A stretch of 64,000 nucleotides of DNA from JAFAHS01 sp046728175 (lineage in GTDB: Bacteria; Desulfobacterota; Binatia; Binatales; Binataceae). Positions 1-8,456 of this stretch are shown piece after piece (positions within the stretch are counted from its first letter, which is position 1; the number at the start of each line of letters is the position of its first letter). The stretch is from assembly GCA_046728175.1 (NCBI GenBank), contig JBKPEA010000100.1:1-64000 (forward strand), written 5' to 3'. The notes beneath the pieces are model-generated. The model was not told the origin of the DNA. It worked only from the letters and a program-made list of their open reading frames with translations, and did no database searches. Made by a program: the position numbers and the translations under genes.

Positions 1-12
1 GCGCTGGCCAGC

Positions 13-546
13 GTGTGGCGGCGGTATTGGGAGCGAGACCACTATGCGACCCGGCTCGCCGACCGCACCGAAGACGCACTCGAACGTTCACCGCACAACT
101 ACCGCGATTTGCTGCCCCTCATCGCTTTCGTTGGGGCGGCAACGGCGGCCGTTGAGCTGACGAACCTTCGTTTCATTTTGTTTCCGCCACTGGTCGTGAT
201 CGGATTCGAAATGTTCGGACATCCGGATATATGCCCGTGGGCGGCCCGCCTGCTGGTTCTACCCGTGGCGTGTTTCCTCACCGCAGTCGCAGGGCTGATT
301 CTCTTCAAACTCGTCGGCGACAATCCCTTGACGGCCGCCTTGGCCATGGCGGCAGGCATTGCTGCGCTGCGGGTTTTAGATCTTCACGTTCCACCGGCCC
401 TTGCAGTCGCCTTGCTCCCGATGGTCATGGACCATCCGACATATGCTTACCCGTTCTCGGTCGGGATCGGCACACTCGCGATGACACTGTGGTTTCGGGG
501 GTGGAAGGCGGTGGCAACCAGACACTTTCCGGGCCACCCTGCCTGA
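13..546 (+). CDS. HPP-family integral membrane protein, possibly 5'-partial
   Basis: The 177-residue product is mostly hydrophobic after a charged N-terminus of about 30 residues, with five or six predicted membrane segments (roughly 35-52, 54-68, 80-100, 104-122, 125-142, 148-165). The run LHVPPALAVALLP near residue 125 resembles the proline-rich signature of HPP-family membrane proteins, some of which are linked to nitrite transport. The start given is GTG at 13, without a visible ribosome site, and the frame is open to the window edge, so the true start may lie outside. It converges on the bufferin operon. The family call is likely; the substrate is unknown. Confidence 0.6.
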   Translation: MWRRYWERDHYATRLADRTEDALERSPHNYRDLLPLIAFVGAATAAVELTNLRFILFPPLVVIGFEMFGHPDICPWAARLLVLPVACFLTAVAGLILFKLVGDNPLTAALAMAAGIAALRVLDLHVPPALAVALLPMVMDHPTYAYPFSVGIGTLAMTLWFRGWKAVATRHFPGHPA

Positions 547-656
547 CAACCTCCCCTCTCCTCTCCGTCGCTCCAGAGCAGGCGAGCATCGCGTTTATGC
601 TGGTCGAGGTTCCGTCGCACCCGCAAGGCGTACGTCGATATCAGGATGCCTGACGA

Positions 657-1499
657 TCACCGGCTTGGCTGGTCCCGCTTGCTGCGGAAAGCCCGCGTGA
701 CGAGTCCCTCTGCCAGCCATCGAGCAAAGGTGTCGCGGATTGCTTGCGCGGCGTCGTCCGGCGCAAGACCTCGGGCGAGGACCTCGCAGACCTTGGCGAA
801 CTTGGTGGTACGCGCGAGCATCCTGAGGGCGGCAGCTTCGTTGGAACCGGTTTCGCGATAGGACACTCGCGAATTTCGACGCCACACCAGGATCAAATTG
901 CGCTCGCGCCCGGGCGGGTTCCAATCGCGTTTCTCTTCGACCGCCCGCAGAACCTCAGCAGCCCGCCATTCAGCGCGCAAAATCGCGCTGGCCGGGATTC
1001 GGCGCATTTTGACCGCACCCCATTGCTCCGCCTGGAGCGCGTTCATCTCCGCTGCTTCAAGCAAGCCGGCGTCGGGCGCGCAAAAGACCTCGGTCACCGC
1101 GCACTCCAGCATCGCGAGATCCGCGACAAACGGGAAATCCGCACGCAACGGATGCTCGCGCAGAAAATCGGGCAGGAACTTTCCCGCCGCCAACACCGAC
1201 GGCTCGCTGGGCCGATGTTCGATCAGATAGGCGGTGATTAGGTTGTGGAAGTTGGCTTCGCCCAGCACCGCCAACGTCGCCGGATAATCCTCCTTGAGTA
1301 CTTCCAGCAAACGGTAGAAGTACATGTTGGCGTAAATGTCGACGCGAGCCTCGGCGGACAAGCGCTCGTCGCCATCCACGAGCGCGGCCAGCCCGCCCGC
1401 TGCCAGCGCGTGCTCGCCGCCAAGCCCCTCGGCTACGCCGCTAGGGGCGGTGATAAGCCGATACAGCAGATTTTGCAGGTCTTTGAGATGAAAGCTCAT
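657..1499 (-). CDS. bufC: HvfC/BufC family (DUF2063) partner protein of the bufferin maturase
   Basis: This 280-residue protein has the DUF2063 pattern: an N-terminal helical domain (LQNLLYRLITAP near residue 10, then VDIYANMYFYRLLEVLKEDYP near 55-75) and a C-terminal alpha/beta domain. In known bufferin, TglI-like and HvfC systems such a protein delivers the precursor peptide to the DUF692 iron enzyme. Its ATG overlaps the bufB stop as ATGA, so the two are translationally coupled. It is the last gene of a three-gene leftward operon. The family assignment is firm; its direct binding to the BufA2 peptide here is inferred. Confidence 0.85.
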   Translation of the reverse strand: MSFHLKDLQNLLYRLITAPSGVAEGLGGEHALAAGGLAALVDGDERLSAEARVDIYANMYFYRLLEVLKEDYPATLAVLGEANFHNLITAYLIEHRPSEPSVLAAGKFLPDFLREHPLRADFPFVADLAMLECAVTEVFCAPDAGLLEAAEMNALQAEQWGAVKMRRIPASAILRAEWRAAEVLRAVEEKRDWNPPGRERNLILVWRRNSRVSYRETGSNEAAALRMLARTTKFAKVCEVLARGLAPDDAAQAIRDTFARWLAEGLVTRAFRSKRDQPSR

Positions 1500-2344
1500 C
1501 GGCCAGTCATACCCGCCCCGAGGGTGGCTTCACAGATACGGCGCGCGCGTTCCGCTGTCTCGGCGAGCACACTGAAGTCGGGGATGTTGTCATCCCATTC
1601 GATCAGCGTGGAAACTGCGCCAAACCGGCGCACGGCGCGCTCATATAGTGCCCACACCTCCTCGCGCACGGGATGGTCATGGGTATCGAGCAGATGAGTA
1701 CCCTGATCGCTATGCCCGGCAAGATGAAACTGCACCACCCGCTCAACGGGAATCGCGTCGAGATATTCTTCGGCGCTGAAACGATGGTTGAAAGCGTTGA
1801 CGAAAATATTGTTGATGTCGAGCAGAATGCCGCAGTCGGCCTCCTCGGTGACGGCGCCTAGAAACTCCCATTCGCTCAGAGTCGAATCACGGAACGTCAG
1901 GTAGCTGGAAACGTTTTCCAGCAGAATCGGGCGTTCCAGAAAATCCTGAACCTCACGGATTCGCTGCGTCACGTGGCGGACCACCTCCGCCGTGTACGGC
2001 AACGGGAGCAGATCGTGGAGATTATGTCCGGCTACTCCCATCCAGCAGAGATGATCGGAAATCCAGGCCGGCTCGAACCGCCGTGCCAGGGCGCGCAGAT
2101 CGGCGAGGTACTTTTGGTTGAGGGGGTCGGAACTCCCAATGGAAAGCGACACCCCGTGCAGGACCACTGGATGGCGGTCGCGCACCGCCGCAAGCACCTC
2201 CAGCGGACGGCCGCCCGCGACCATGAAATTTTCGGAAATTACCTCAAACCAGTCCATGGCCGGAGGCCGTTCGAGGATATGAGCATAGTGCGGCCGGCGT
2301 AGACCAACCCCGAAACCAAGAAATGGAAACCCAGAGCGCTTCAT
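1496..2344 (-). CDS. bufB: MNIO (DUF692) family bufferin maturase
   Basis: This is a TIM-barrel multinuclear non-heme iron oxidative enzyme of the DUF692/MNIO family, about 282 residues. The family modifies cysteines of ribosomal peptides, for example to thiooxazole in bufferins. The N-terminus GFGVGLRRPHYAHIL is typical. Candidate metal ligands occur in order: HGVSLSIG, SDHLCW, ENVSSY, DINNIFVNAFNH, FHLAGHSD, DTHDHPV and IEWDDNIP. I chose ATG 2344 rather than GTG 2359 because the family domain begins close to it. It lies 46 bases downstream of the precursor gene and overlaps bufC. Confidence 0.9.
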   Translation of the reverse strand: MKRSGFPFLGFGVGLRRPHYAHILERPPAMDWFEVISENFMVAGGRPLEVLAAVRDRHPVVLHGVSLSIGSSDPLNQKYLADLRALARRFEPAWISDHLCWMGVAGHNLHDLLPLPYTAEVVRHVTQRIREVQDFLERPILLENVSSYLTFRDSTLSEWEFLGAVTEEADCGILLDINNIFVNAFNHRFSAEEYLDAIPVERVVQFHLAGHSDQGTHLLDTHDHPVREEVWALYERAVRRFGAVSTLIEWDDNIPDFSVLAETAERARRICEATLGAGMTGR

Positions 2345-2390
2345 GAGTGAAGCTGCCACCCCGACGCCCGGTGCGGACCAGGGGAACTTG

Positions 2391-2666
2391 CTAGTTCGTC
2401 GAAGATTTCTCCGGCTTACCTCCGTCGGCCTGGCACTCCTTGATGCTCGCGGTCATCACGAAACCTTTACCTTTGCACGAGTTTTGCCCCTGGCAACTGC
2501 TGGACGCGGTCTTGCACGCGCTCTGGCCCTTACAGGAATTTCCTCCTAGGCATTTTACCTGGGGAGCGCCACTGGAATCGCCGCCGGCCGCATTCGCGAT
2601 AGTCCCGGCAAACAGCATTGCCACCGCGGTCGCGAGAACCGCTCCTGTTAGTCTCGTCTTACTCAT
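2391..2666 (-). CDS. bufA2: BufA2-type bufferin precursor, exported Cys-rich peptide
   Basis: This is a 91-residue precursor with a Sec-type signal peptide (about residues 1-26, cleavage after ANA). The mature part has cysteines at 39, 45, 51, 58, 64 and 78, in a repeating NSCKGQSACK / NSCKGKGF pattern. That spacing (6, 6, 7, 6, 14) matches the BufA2 class of bufferin metallophores as I recall it. Bufferins are modified by an MNIO enzyme and bind copper in the periplasm. The ATG at 2666 has GGAG seven bases upstream, so the longer reading from 2696 is not used. It is the first gene of the leftward buf operon, divergent from an ECF sigma gene. Confidence 0.85.
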   Translation of the reverse strand: MSKTRLTGAVLATAVAMLFAGTIANAAGGDSSGAPQVKCLGGNSCKGQSACKTASSSCQGQNSCKGKGFVMTASIKECQADGGKPEKSSTN

Positions 2667-2948
2667 CGTCCAATCTCCTTTTCGAGTGTTACCCAAGGTC
2701 TTGGTCAGTTCAGGTTTCGCGGCTCAGGCGAAGTCCCCGGATGCGCGAAGAGTACTATACCCATACCTCGAGTGTCTAAACTGCGTCCCCCAGCCGGCTA
2801 TTCCCGGTCCGTGCAAAGCGACGCATCGGCTCCGTTAAGCTTACGGTCCCGCACTCGAATCGGATTGGAAACATTTCGGTTTTTGGGAACTTTCTCACCG
2901 CATGCAAGATTTTATCTGTGACGGGTGCTATGGTTTTGAACTTCCATT
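2667..2948. promoter_or_regulatory. Divergent promoter region between bufA2 and the ECF sigma factor gene
   Basis: These 282 bases separate bufA2 (leftward) and the sigma gene (rightward) and must hold both promoters. On the plus strand GGGAACTTT (2885-2893), about 60 bases before the sigma start, resembles an ECF -35 element. On the minus strand TATAGT (plus positions 2754-2759) could be a -10 for bufA2, but its -35 is poor. No motif is clearly shared by both directions, so control of buf by the adjacent sigma factor is inferred from position only. Confidence 0.4.
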
Positions 2949-3527
2949 ATGGCGGGCAAGCGTGCGATCGGCGCGGAGAAACGCGAGCTGTTCGAAGCGG
3001 AGGCGCTACCGCATCTCGACGCCATGTATGCGATGGCGGTGCGGCTGGTGCACAACGTTGACGATGCGAACGACTTGTTGCAAGAGACCGTGCTGCGCGC
3101 GTGGCGTTTCTTCGACCAGTTTCAGCCGGGGACCAATTGCCGCGCCTGGCTGTTGACCATTTTGTTCAACAACTTCCGCAACGGTTACCGTCGCGCATCG
3201 CGCGAGCAACCAGCATCGGCAACCGGCGACTTCGATCATCGGCTCCAGGCCGCAAGCCTTTCCGACGAGCCCCAGGAGGGAAATCCCGAAACCGCAGCTT
3301 CCATGCGATCGATGGATCGCGAAGTAGAAAGCGCCTTCAACTCGATGCCCGACGAATTTCGCTCGGCCTTGTTGCTCATCGATGTCCAGGAGCTCAGCTA
3401 CCGGGAGGCGTCGCAGGTACTAGAAGTGCCAGTAGGTACGATCAAGTCGCGGGTATCGCGCGGACGTAGCCTGATGCGCCAGGCCCTGCAGACTTATGCC
3501 AAAGAGAGGGGAATAATCCGGTCTTGA
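2949..3527 (+). CDS. ECF-type RNA polymerase sigma factor
   Basis: The 192-residue protein has sigma-70 region 2 at about residues 18-85 (MAVRLVHNVDDANDLLQET, then FQPGTNCRAWLLTILFNN) and region 4 at about 125-180 (MPDEFRSALLLIDVQELSYREA, with the helix-turn-helix VPVGTIKSRVSRGR). Region 3 is absent, as in extracytoplasmic function sigma factors. The anti-sigma gene follows after 101 bases. It is divergent from the bufferin operon. In Caulobacter a bufferin operon is controlled by an ECF factor (SigF), so a similar role is plausible here. Confidence 0.9.
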   Translation: MAGKRAIGAEKRELFEAEALPHLDAMYAMAVRLVHNVDDANDLLQETVLRAWRFFDQFQPGTNCRAWLLTILFNNFRNGYRRASREQPASATGDFDHRLQAASLSDEPQEGNPETAASMRSMDREVESAFNSMPDEFRSALLLIDVQELSYREASQVLEVPVGTIKSRVSRGRSLMRQALQTYAKERGIIRS

Positions 3528-3628
3528 CTCCAGTGGATCGCAAGTTTAACTCCGAGACGATGCCCCTCTGTGGAGGCTCAGCGTGGGGGCGCTGACTATT
3601 AGAGGGGAATCGGTCAGAAGCTAATCGG

Positions 3629-4489
3629 GTGGATTGTGGCACTTACATAGAGCATTTCCTTTCGGCGCATGCCGACGGCGAGTTGACCGACGACGAACTC
3701 CGGGCCGCGGAGGAACATGTCGGCGGATGCGCAGCATGCCGCGAGCGCCTCCTGGAAGAGCGCGCGCTCAAGCAGACCCTGCACCAGCATCTCGGCGCGC
3801 TCAAGACACCCGCGCAGATTCGCGAGCGCATTCGCCTTGCACTGGATCGTGAACAGGTGAGCGAATCCCTCCCCGGGCCGACCCCCGCCGTACGAGGTGC
3901 TTCGCGCTCCAAGTGGTTGCTTCCGCGCGTGTGGGTGCCCGGCGCAATCGCCGCTCTGCTGGTAATCGGACTGACAACGCTGAGCACGCTCTCGCCACCC
4001 AGACACCGGGCAGCACAACCGGATCAGGCATTGGAAGAAGCATTTTCAACTGATTCGGTTCCGCTCTTTGACCAGGAGGTTCGACACCTCCAGAGTTTTG
4101 AGAAAAAGTTCGAGCCCAACGTGCCATCCGGGACCCCCGCCGATATTTCGGACGCCTACCTCGGCCACAAGATGCCCGGCTACCTATGGAACTTCGGTCC
4201 CTCGGGATTTCAACTGGCGGGCGGCCGGCTCGAGTCGTTGCCCAACGGTGACCTGGTTGCGTACACGTTCTACCGCGGCGACAAGGGCGGTATCCTGTGC
4301 AGCTACGAGCATTTTCAGGGAGCGTTGCCGGCGGGCGCGATACACGAAACCCCGCAGCACTCCTATTACGTGTACAAGGGCTACTCGATCTGCGTCAGCA
4401 AATATCCGCGCGGCGACTTCGTCTGTATATTGATAACCCATCGCCCGATCGACGAGTTCATGCAGACCATCGCGGACTCGTCGCTGTGA
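3629..4489 (+). CDS. Zinc-finger (ZAS) anti-sigma factor with a single membrane span and exported C-terminal domain
   Basis: The product is 286 residues. The cytoplasmic N-terminal zinc-finger domain carries the ZAS-type motif H-x3-C-x2-C (EEHVGGCAACRERL, about residues 29-42). One membrane helix follows at about 102-124 (WVPGAIAALLVIGLTTL). About 160 residues then face the periplasm and contain three cysteines (GGILCSYE, YSICVSKY, DFVCILI) that could sense metal or oxidation. It most likely sequesters the sigma factor just upstream. The start is GTG 3629 with a poor ribosome site. The sensor ligand is not known. Confidence 0.85.
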   Translation: MDCGTYIEHFLSAHADGELTDDELRAAEEHVGGCAACRERLLEERALKQTLHQHLGALKTPAQIRERIRLALDREQVSESLPGPTPAVRGASRSKWLLPRVWVPGAIAALLVIGLTTLSTLSPPRHRAAQPDQALEEAFSTDSVPLFDQEVRHLQSFEKKFEPNVPSGTPADISDAYLGHKMPGYLWNFGPSGFQLAGGRLESLPNGDLVAYTFYRGDKGGILCSYEHFQGALPAGAIHETPQHSYYVYKGYSICVSKYPRGDFVCILITHRPIDEFMQTIADSSL

Positions 4490-4513
4490 GGTCGGAACTC
4501 ACCGGATCCGACC
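4490..4513 (+). other. Weak hairpin after the anti-sigma gene
   Basis: GGTCGGA (4490-4496) and TCCGACC (4507-4513) form a 7-bp stem with a 10-base loop directly after the stop codon. No T-run follows, so intrinsic termination is doubtful. The rest of the 264-base gap up to purF shows nothing I can name. Confidence 0.3.
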
Positions 4514-4753
4514 CAAGCAACGCAAGCGCTAGAGTTCAATCCCTGCCGCGTCCAATGTGATCGCCTTTCATCCGCGGCAGCCGCGGAACGCAAAGCGCCC
4601 TCCTCAATCAAGGTCGGAAGCAAACCTGAAACTACCCAGCCGCTCCATGGATCGTCCCGCACCCCCTCGGCGCAAAAGCGCGGAGAAGATGCCGTGGGTC
4701 AGGACATCCAATCTGAGCTCGAGCCTCGGGAATCGATAGCGGAGCGGCGCGGT

Positions 4754-6232
4754 TTAGCGCTCGGCGATGGCGGAGATCCGCTCCGTTTCGCGCTCCTTCG
4801 CATCAAAAAGGTGGAGCTGGTGAGGCTCGCTGCGGCGCGGAATCTCCACCGGGTAATTGCCCGTGAAGCACGCGTCGCAGAATTCCTCGCGCCCGCTGTT
4901 GATGAAGGAATAGAGACCTTCCCAGCTTAGATAGCCCAGCGAGTCGGCTCCGATGTACCGGCGAATTTCTTCGACCGAATGCGACGAGGCAAGCAGTTCC
5001 TCGCGAGTAGGCGTGTCGATTCCATAGAAGCACGAATGGGTAGTCGGAGGCGCCGCGATGCGCATGTGTACTTCGCGCGCCCCGGCCTCCCGCAGCATCG
5101 GTATGACCTTCCGGAGCGTGGTGCCTCTCACTATCGAATCTTCGATTAACACGATGCGCTTGTTGCGCAGCAATTCGGCCACCGGGTTGAATTTGATCTT
5201 GACGCCGAAATGTCGAATCGACTGGCGCGGTTCGATGAAGGTACGGCCCACATAGTGGCTACGCACCAAACCCATCTCGAAGGGCAGGCCGGATTCTTCT
5301 GCGAACCCAAGTGCCGCCGCGTTTCCCGCGTCCGGAACCGGAACGACGATATCGGCATCGGCGGGGCACTCCCGCGCCAGCGCGCGGCCCTGCGTCTTTC
5401 GCACCTGGTAGACGTTGCGTCCATAAAGCAGGCTGTCGGGTCGTGCGAAGTAGACGTATTCGAACACGCATCGCTTCGGTGCCACCGGCGCGAAGGGTTT
5501 TATCGATCGAACTCCATTCTCGTCGATCACCAGCATTTCGCCCGGGTCGACTTCGCGAATGTACTCGGCGCGGACCAGGTCGAGTGCACAGGTCTCGGAT
5601 GCAACGATCGAGGCGCCGTTCAGATTGCCAAGCACCAACGGACGGAACCCATGTGGATCACGGACCGCTATCAGGCAAGACTCGGTTAGCAGGACCAGCG
5701 AGTATGCCCCGCGCAGTTGCGCGAGCGCCTCGCTCACCTGGGTCACAAGGGTTGGCGCATGCGAGGAAGCGATCAGATGGATGATGACCTCGCTGTCCGA
5801 AGAAGATTGGAAGATCGAGCCATTGGCTTCGAGCCGTTCGCGCAACTCCTCGAAGTTGACCAGGTTGCCGTTGTGCCCTACCGCCAGGCCGCCACGCTTG
5901 TACTCGACCACCAGCGGTTGACAGTTCTTGATGGAGGTGGAACCGGTTGTCGAGTAGCGATTGTGCCCGATCGCGCTGGTCCCCTCGAGGCGACCGATGA
6001 TATCGCTGTTGAAGATATCCGCGACCAGTCCCATCCCGCGATGCGCAATCAGCGCCTTTCCGTTGGACGAGACGATGCCCGCGGATTCCTGTCCGCGATG
6101 TTGCAGCGCGTAAAGGCCGAGGTATGCCAGGTTGGCAGCCTCGGGATGGCCGTACACCCCGAATACCCCGCACTCCTCGTGGAACCCGTCGAGGTTCGAT
6201 TCCTCGACGCCCAGCGCATCGACTTCAGTCAT
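4754..6232 (-). CDS. purF: Amidophosphoribosyltransferase (first step of purine synthesis)
   Basis: PurF makes phosphoribosylamine from PRPP and glutamine. The catalytic cysteine of the glutaminase domain is Cys21 (HEECGVFGVYG), behind a 20-residue propeptide that must be removed, as in Bacillus-type PurF. The PRPP loop VLIEDSIVRGTT is present. Four cysteines (KRCVFEYV, HSCFYGID, FCDACFTG) match the ligands of the [4Fe-4S] cluster of the Bacillus-type enzyme. I chose ATG 6232 (MTEVDALG), which overlaps the purL stop by eight bases. It is the last gene of the pur block. Confidence 0.95.
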   Translation of the reverse strand: MTEVDALGVEESNLDGFHEECGVFGVYGHPEAANLAYLGLYALQHRGQESAGIVSSNGKALIAHRGMGLVADIFNSDIIGRLEGTSAIGHNRYSTTGSTSIKNCQPLVVEYKRGGLAVGHNGNLVNFEELRERLEANGSIFQSSSDSEVIIHLIASSHAPTLVTQVSEALAQLRGAYSLVLLTESCLIAVRDPHGFRPLVLGNLNGASIVASETCALDLVRAEYIREVDPGEMLVIDENGVRSIKPFAPVAPKRCVFEYVYFARPDSLLYGRNVYQVRKTQGRALARECPADADIVVPVPDAGNAAALGFAEESGLPFEMGLVRSHYVGRTFIEPRQSIRHFGVKIKFNPVAELLRNKRIVLIEDSIVRGTTLRKVIPMLREAGAREVHMRIAAPPTTHSCFYGIDTPTREELLASSHSVEEIRRYIGADSLGYLSWEGLYSFINSGREEFCDACFTGNYPVEIPRRSEPHQLHLFDAKERETERISAIAER

Positions 6233-8456
6233 TGACGGCGAGCCTCTTCGGCAGCGCTTCTTCATAACGACGCTCCAGTTCGCGTACATCCTCGTCCACG
6301 ACCGGCACCAGCCGAAGCCGCGCTTCGGCTGTTACCCGTCCCAGCGAGCGGCACTCGATTCCCCGGCTGAAGAAGATTTGCTCGAGCTGTTCCACGTCTT
6401 TGACCGATGCCGATATCACTACCGTTGAGGCGCCCTCTCCGAACAATTCTGCTGTCGAGGTAAGTTCGCGCGCCGCGAAATCCGCCTCCGCGCCCACCAC
6501 ACCCTCCGGATTAAAGCAGGCCTCAGCTATCGCTACCATCAGCCCGCCCTCGGCTACATCGTGCGCTGATTTTATCAATCCGCGTTCAGCCGCAGCAACC
6601 AGACCGTCCACCAGCGCCGCCTCGCGTCCCAGGTCTATAGGCGCCAGCGAGTGATCGGCGCTCCCGAACATCGCGGCATACTCGGTAGCAGCCAGCCGCG
6701 GCCGATTGGTTCTAAGCAGTAGAATCGAAGCGCCAGCCTGCTTGAAGCAAGCCCCGATCCGCCGCGTCACGTCCGCCATTACCCCGAGCACCGCGATGGT
6801 CGGGGTAGGAGGAATCGCGCGCCCTTCGGTTTCGTTGTAGAAGCTGACGTTGCCACTCACTACCGGGGCTCCCAGCGCCCGGGCCGCATCGCCCAAACCG
6901 CGCACGCCCTCGGCGAATTGCCACATTATCTCCGGGCGTTCCGGATTTCCGTAGTTGAGACAGTTGGTTATGCCCACCGGCCGCGCACCCGTGCAGGCCA
7001 CGTTGCGCGCGGCTTCCACCACGGTCGCGACGGCGCCCAGATAGGGGTCCAGAGAGCACGCACGAGGATTGGAATCCACGGTAAGGGCGATCGCGCGCCG
7101 ACTGTGCTTGAGCCGCAGCACGGCGGCATCGCTTAGGCCGGGTCCCGAAACGGTATTACCCTGCACCAGCGAGTCGTACTGGCGGAAAACCCAGCGCTTC
7201 GAGGCTACGTTGGGATTCTCAAGTAACGCTTTAAGTGCCGCCGAGGGCGACGGCTCACAAGCGGCCACGCCCGGACCGTCGCGGGCGGGCACAACCGGCT
7301 TCATGGGGCGGTCGTAAAGCGGGGCGTCATCGGTGAGTGCGCCGACCGGAAGGTCGGCGACCAGCTGCCCGTGCCAGCGCGCGCGCCACCGGGATTCGCC
7401 GATAACCTCGCCAATCACGACCGCGTGGAGGTCCCACCGCTCGAAGATCGTCTGCAGTTCTGCTTCGCGCCCGCGCCGGGCGACGATGAGCATGCGCTCC
7501 TGCGACTCTGACAAGAGAATTTCGTAGGGGGTGAGATTCGGCTCGCGCAACGGAACCCGGTCCAGGTCCAGGTCGACTCCCACCCCACCCCGCGCCGCCA
7601 TCTCGCTCGATGAAGAGGTCAGACCCGCCGCGCCCATGTCCTGGATCGCTACGATCGCCCCGGTCTTTGCTGCTTCCAGGCAGGCCTCGATGAGCAGCTT
7701 CTCGGTAAACGGATCGGCGACCTGGACGGTGGGGCGCTTGGACTCGCTTTGCACATCGAACTCCGCCGATGCGAGCAGCGATGCGCCGTGAATTCCGTCG
7801 CGCCCGGTGGCGGAGCCGACGTAGAGAACCGGGTTACCCACCCCGCTCGCGCGCGCGCTCAGCAACTCGCCGCGGCGCGCGAGTCCGAGACAGAACGCAT
7901 TGACGAGGATATTGCCGTTGTAAGATGGGTCGAACATCACCTCGCCGGCGACCGTCGGCACCCCAACGCAATTGCCGTAGCCGCCGATCCCGCCGACCAC
8001 GCCGCCCAGCAGATAGCGGGTGCGCGGATGGTCGAAAGATCCGAACTTGAGGGAGTCCATGGAGGCCGTCGGCCGCGCGGCCATCGTGAAAATGTCGCGC
8101 AGAATTCCGCCGACGCCGGTTGCCGCGCCCTGGTACGGCTCGACGAAAGACGGATGGTTGTGGCTTTCGATTTTGAAGGCCGCGACCCAGCCATCGCCGA
8201 CATCGATGGCGCCGGCGTTTTCGCCGGGACCCTGTACCACAAGTTCGCTGCGGTTCGGCAGCGTGCGCAGGTGCTGGCGCGACGATTTGTAGGAGCAGTG
8301 TTCCGACCACATTACCGAGAACACACCCAGCTCGGTGAAGGTGGGCACGCGGCCGAGAATGTTTTCGATCTTGTGAAATTCGTCCGGGGTGAGGCCGTGC
8401 AGGCGAGCTTGCTCGCTATCCACGCGCGGCTCGCCGAGTAGTGAAACCGGAATCAT
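6225..8456 (-). CDS. purL: Phosphoribosylformylglycinamidine synthase subunit II
   Basis: This is small-type PurL (743 residues, close to the Bacillus length), the ATP-dependent synthetase that works with PurQ and PurS to make FGAM. Diagnostic segments are TELGVFSVMWSEHCSYKSSR near the N-terminus, the repeated AIRS-synthase-like halves, and DMGAAGLTSSSSEMAARGG. The long reading from 9047 is an artefact: the true ATG is at 8456 (MIPVSLLG), overlapping the purQ stop as ATGA. Coupling across purS-purQ-purL suits a stoichiometric complex. Confidence 0.95.
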   Translation of the reverse strand: MIPVSLLGEPRVDSEQARLHGLTPDEFHKIENILGRVPTFTELGVFSVMWSEHCSYKSSRQHLRTLPNRSELVVQGPGENAGAIDVGDGWVAAFKIESHNHPSFVEPYQGAATGVGGILRDIFTMAARPTASMDSLKFGSFDHPRTRYLLGGVVGGIGGYGNCVGVPTVAGEVMFDPSYNGNILVNAFCLGLARRGELLSARASGVGNPVLYVGSATGRDGIHGASLLASAEFDVQSESKRPTVQVADPFTEKLLIEACLEAAKTGAIVAIQDMGAAGLTSSSSEMAARGGVGVDLDLDRVPLREPNLTPYEILLSESQERMLIVARRGREAELQTIFERWDLHAVVIGEVIGESRWRARWHGQLVADLPVGALTDDAPLYDRPMKPVVPARDGPGVAACEPSPSAALKALLENPNVASKRWVFRQYDSLVQGNTVSGPGLSDAAVLRLKHSRRAIALTVDSNPRACSLDPYLGAVATVVEAARNVACTGARPVGITNCLNYGNPERPEIMWQFAEGVRGLGDAARALGAPVVSGNVSFYNETEGRAIPPTPTIAVLGVMADVTRRIGACFKQAGASILLLRTNRPRLAATEYAAMFGSADHSLAPIDLGREAALVDGLVAAAERGLIKSAHDVAEGGLMVAIAEACFNPEGVVGAEADFAARELTSTAELFGEGASTVVISASVKDVEQLEQIFFSRGIECRSLGRVTAEARLRLVPVVDEDVRELERRYEEALPKRLAVND

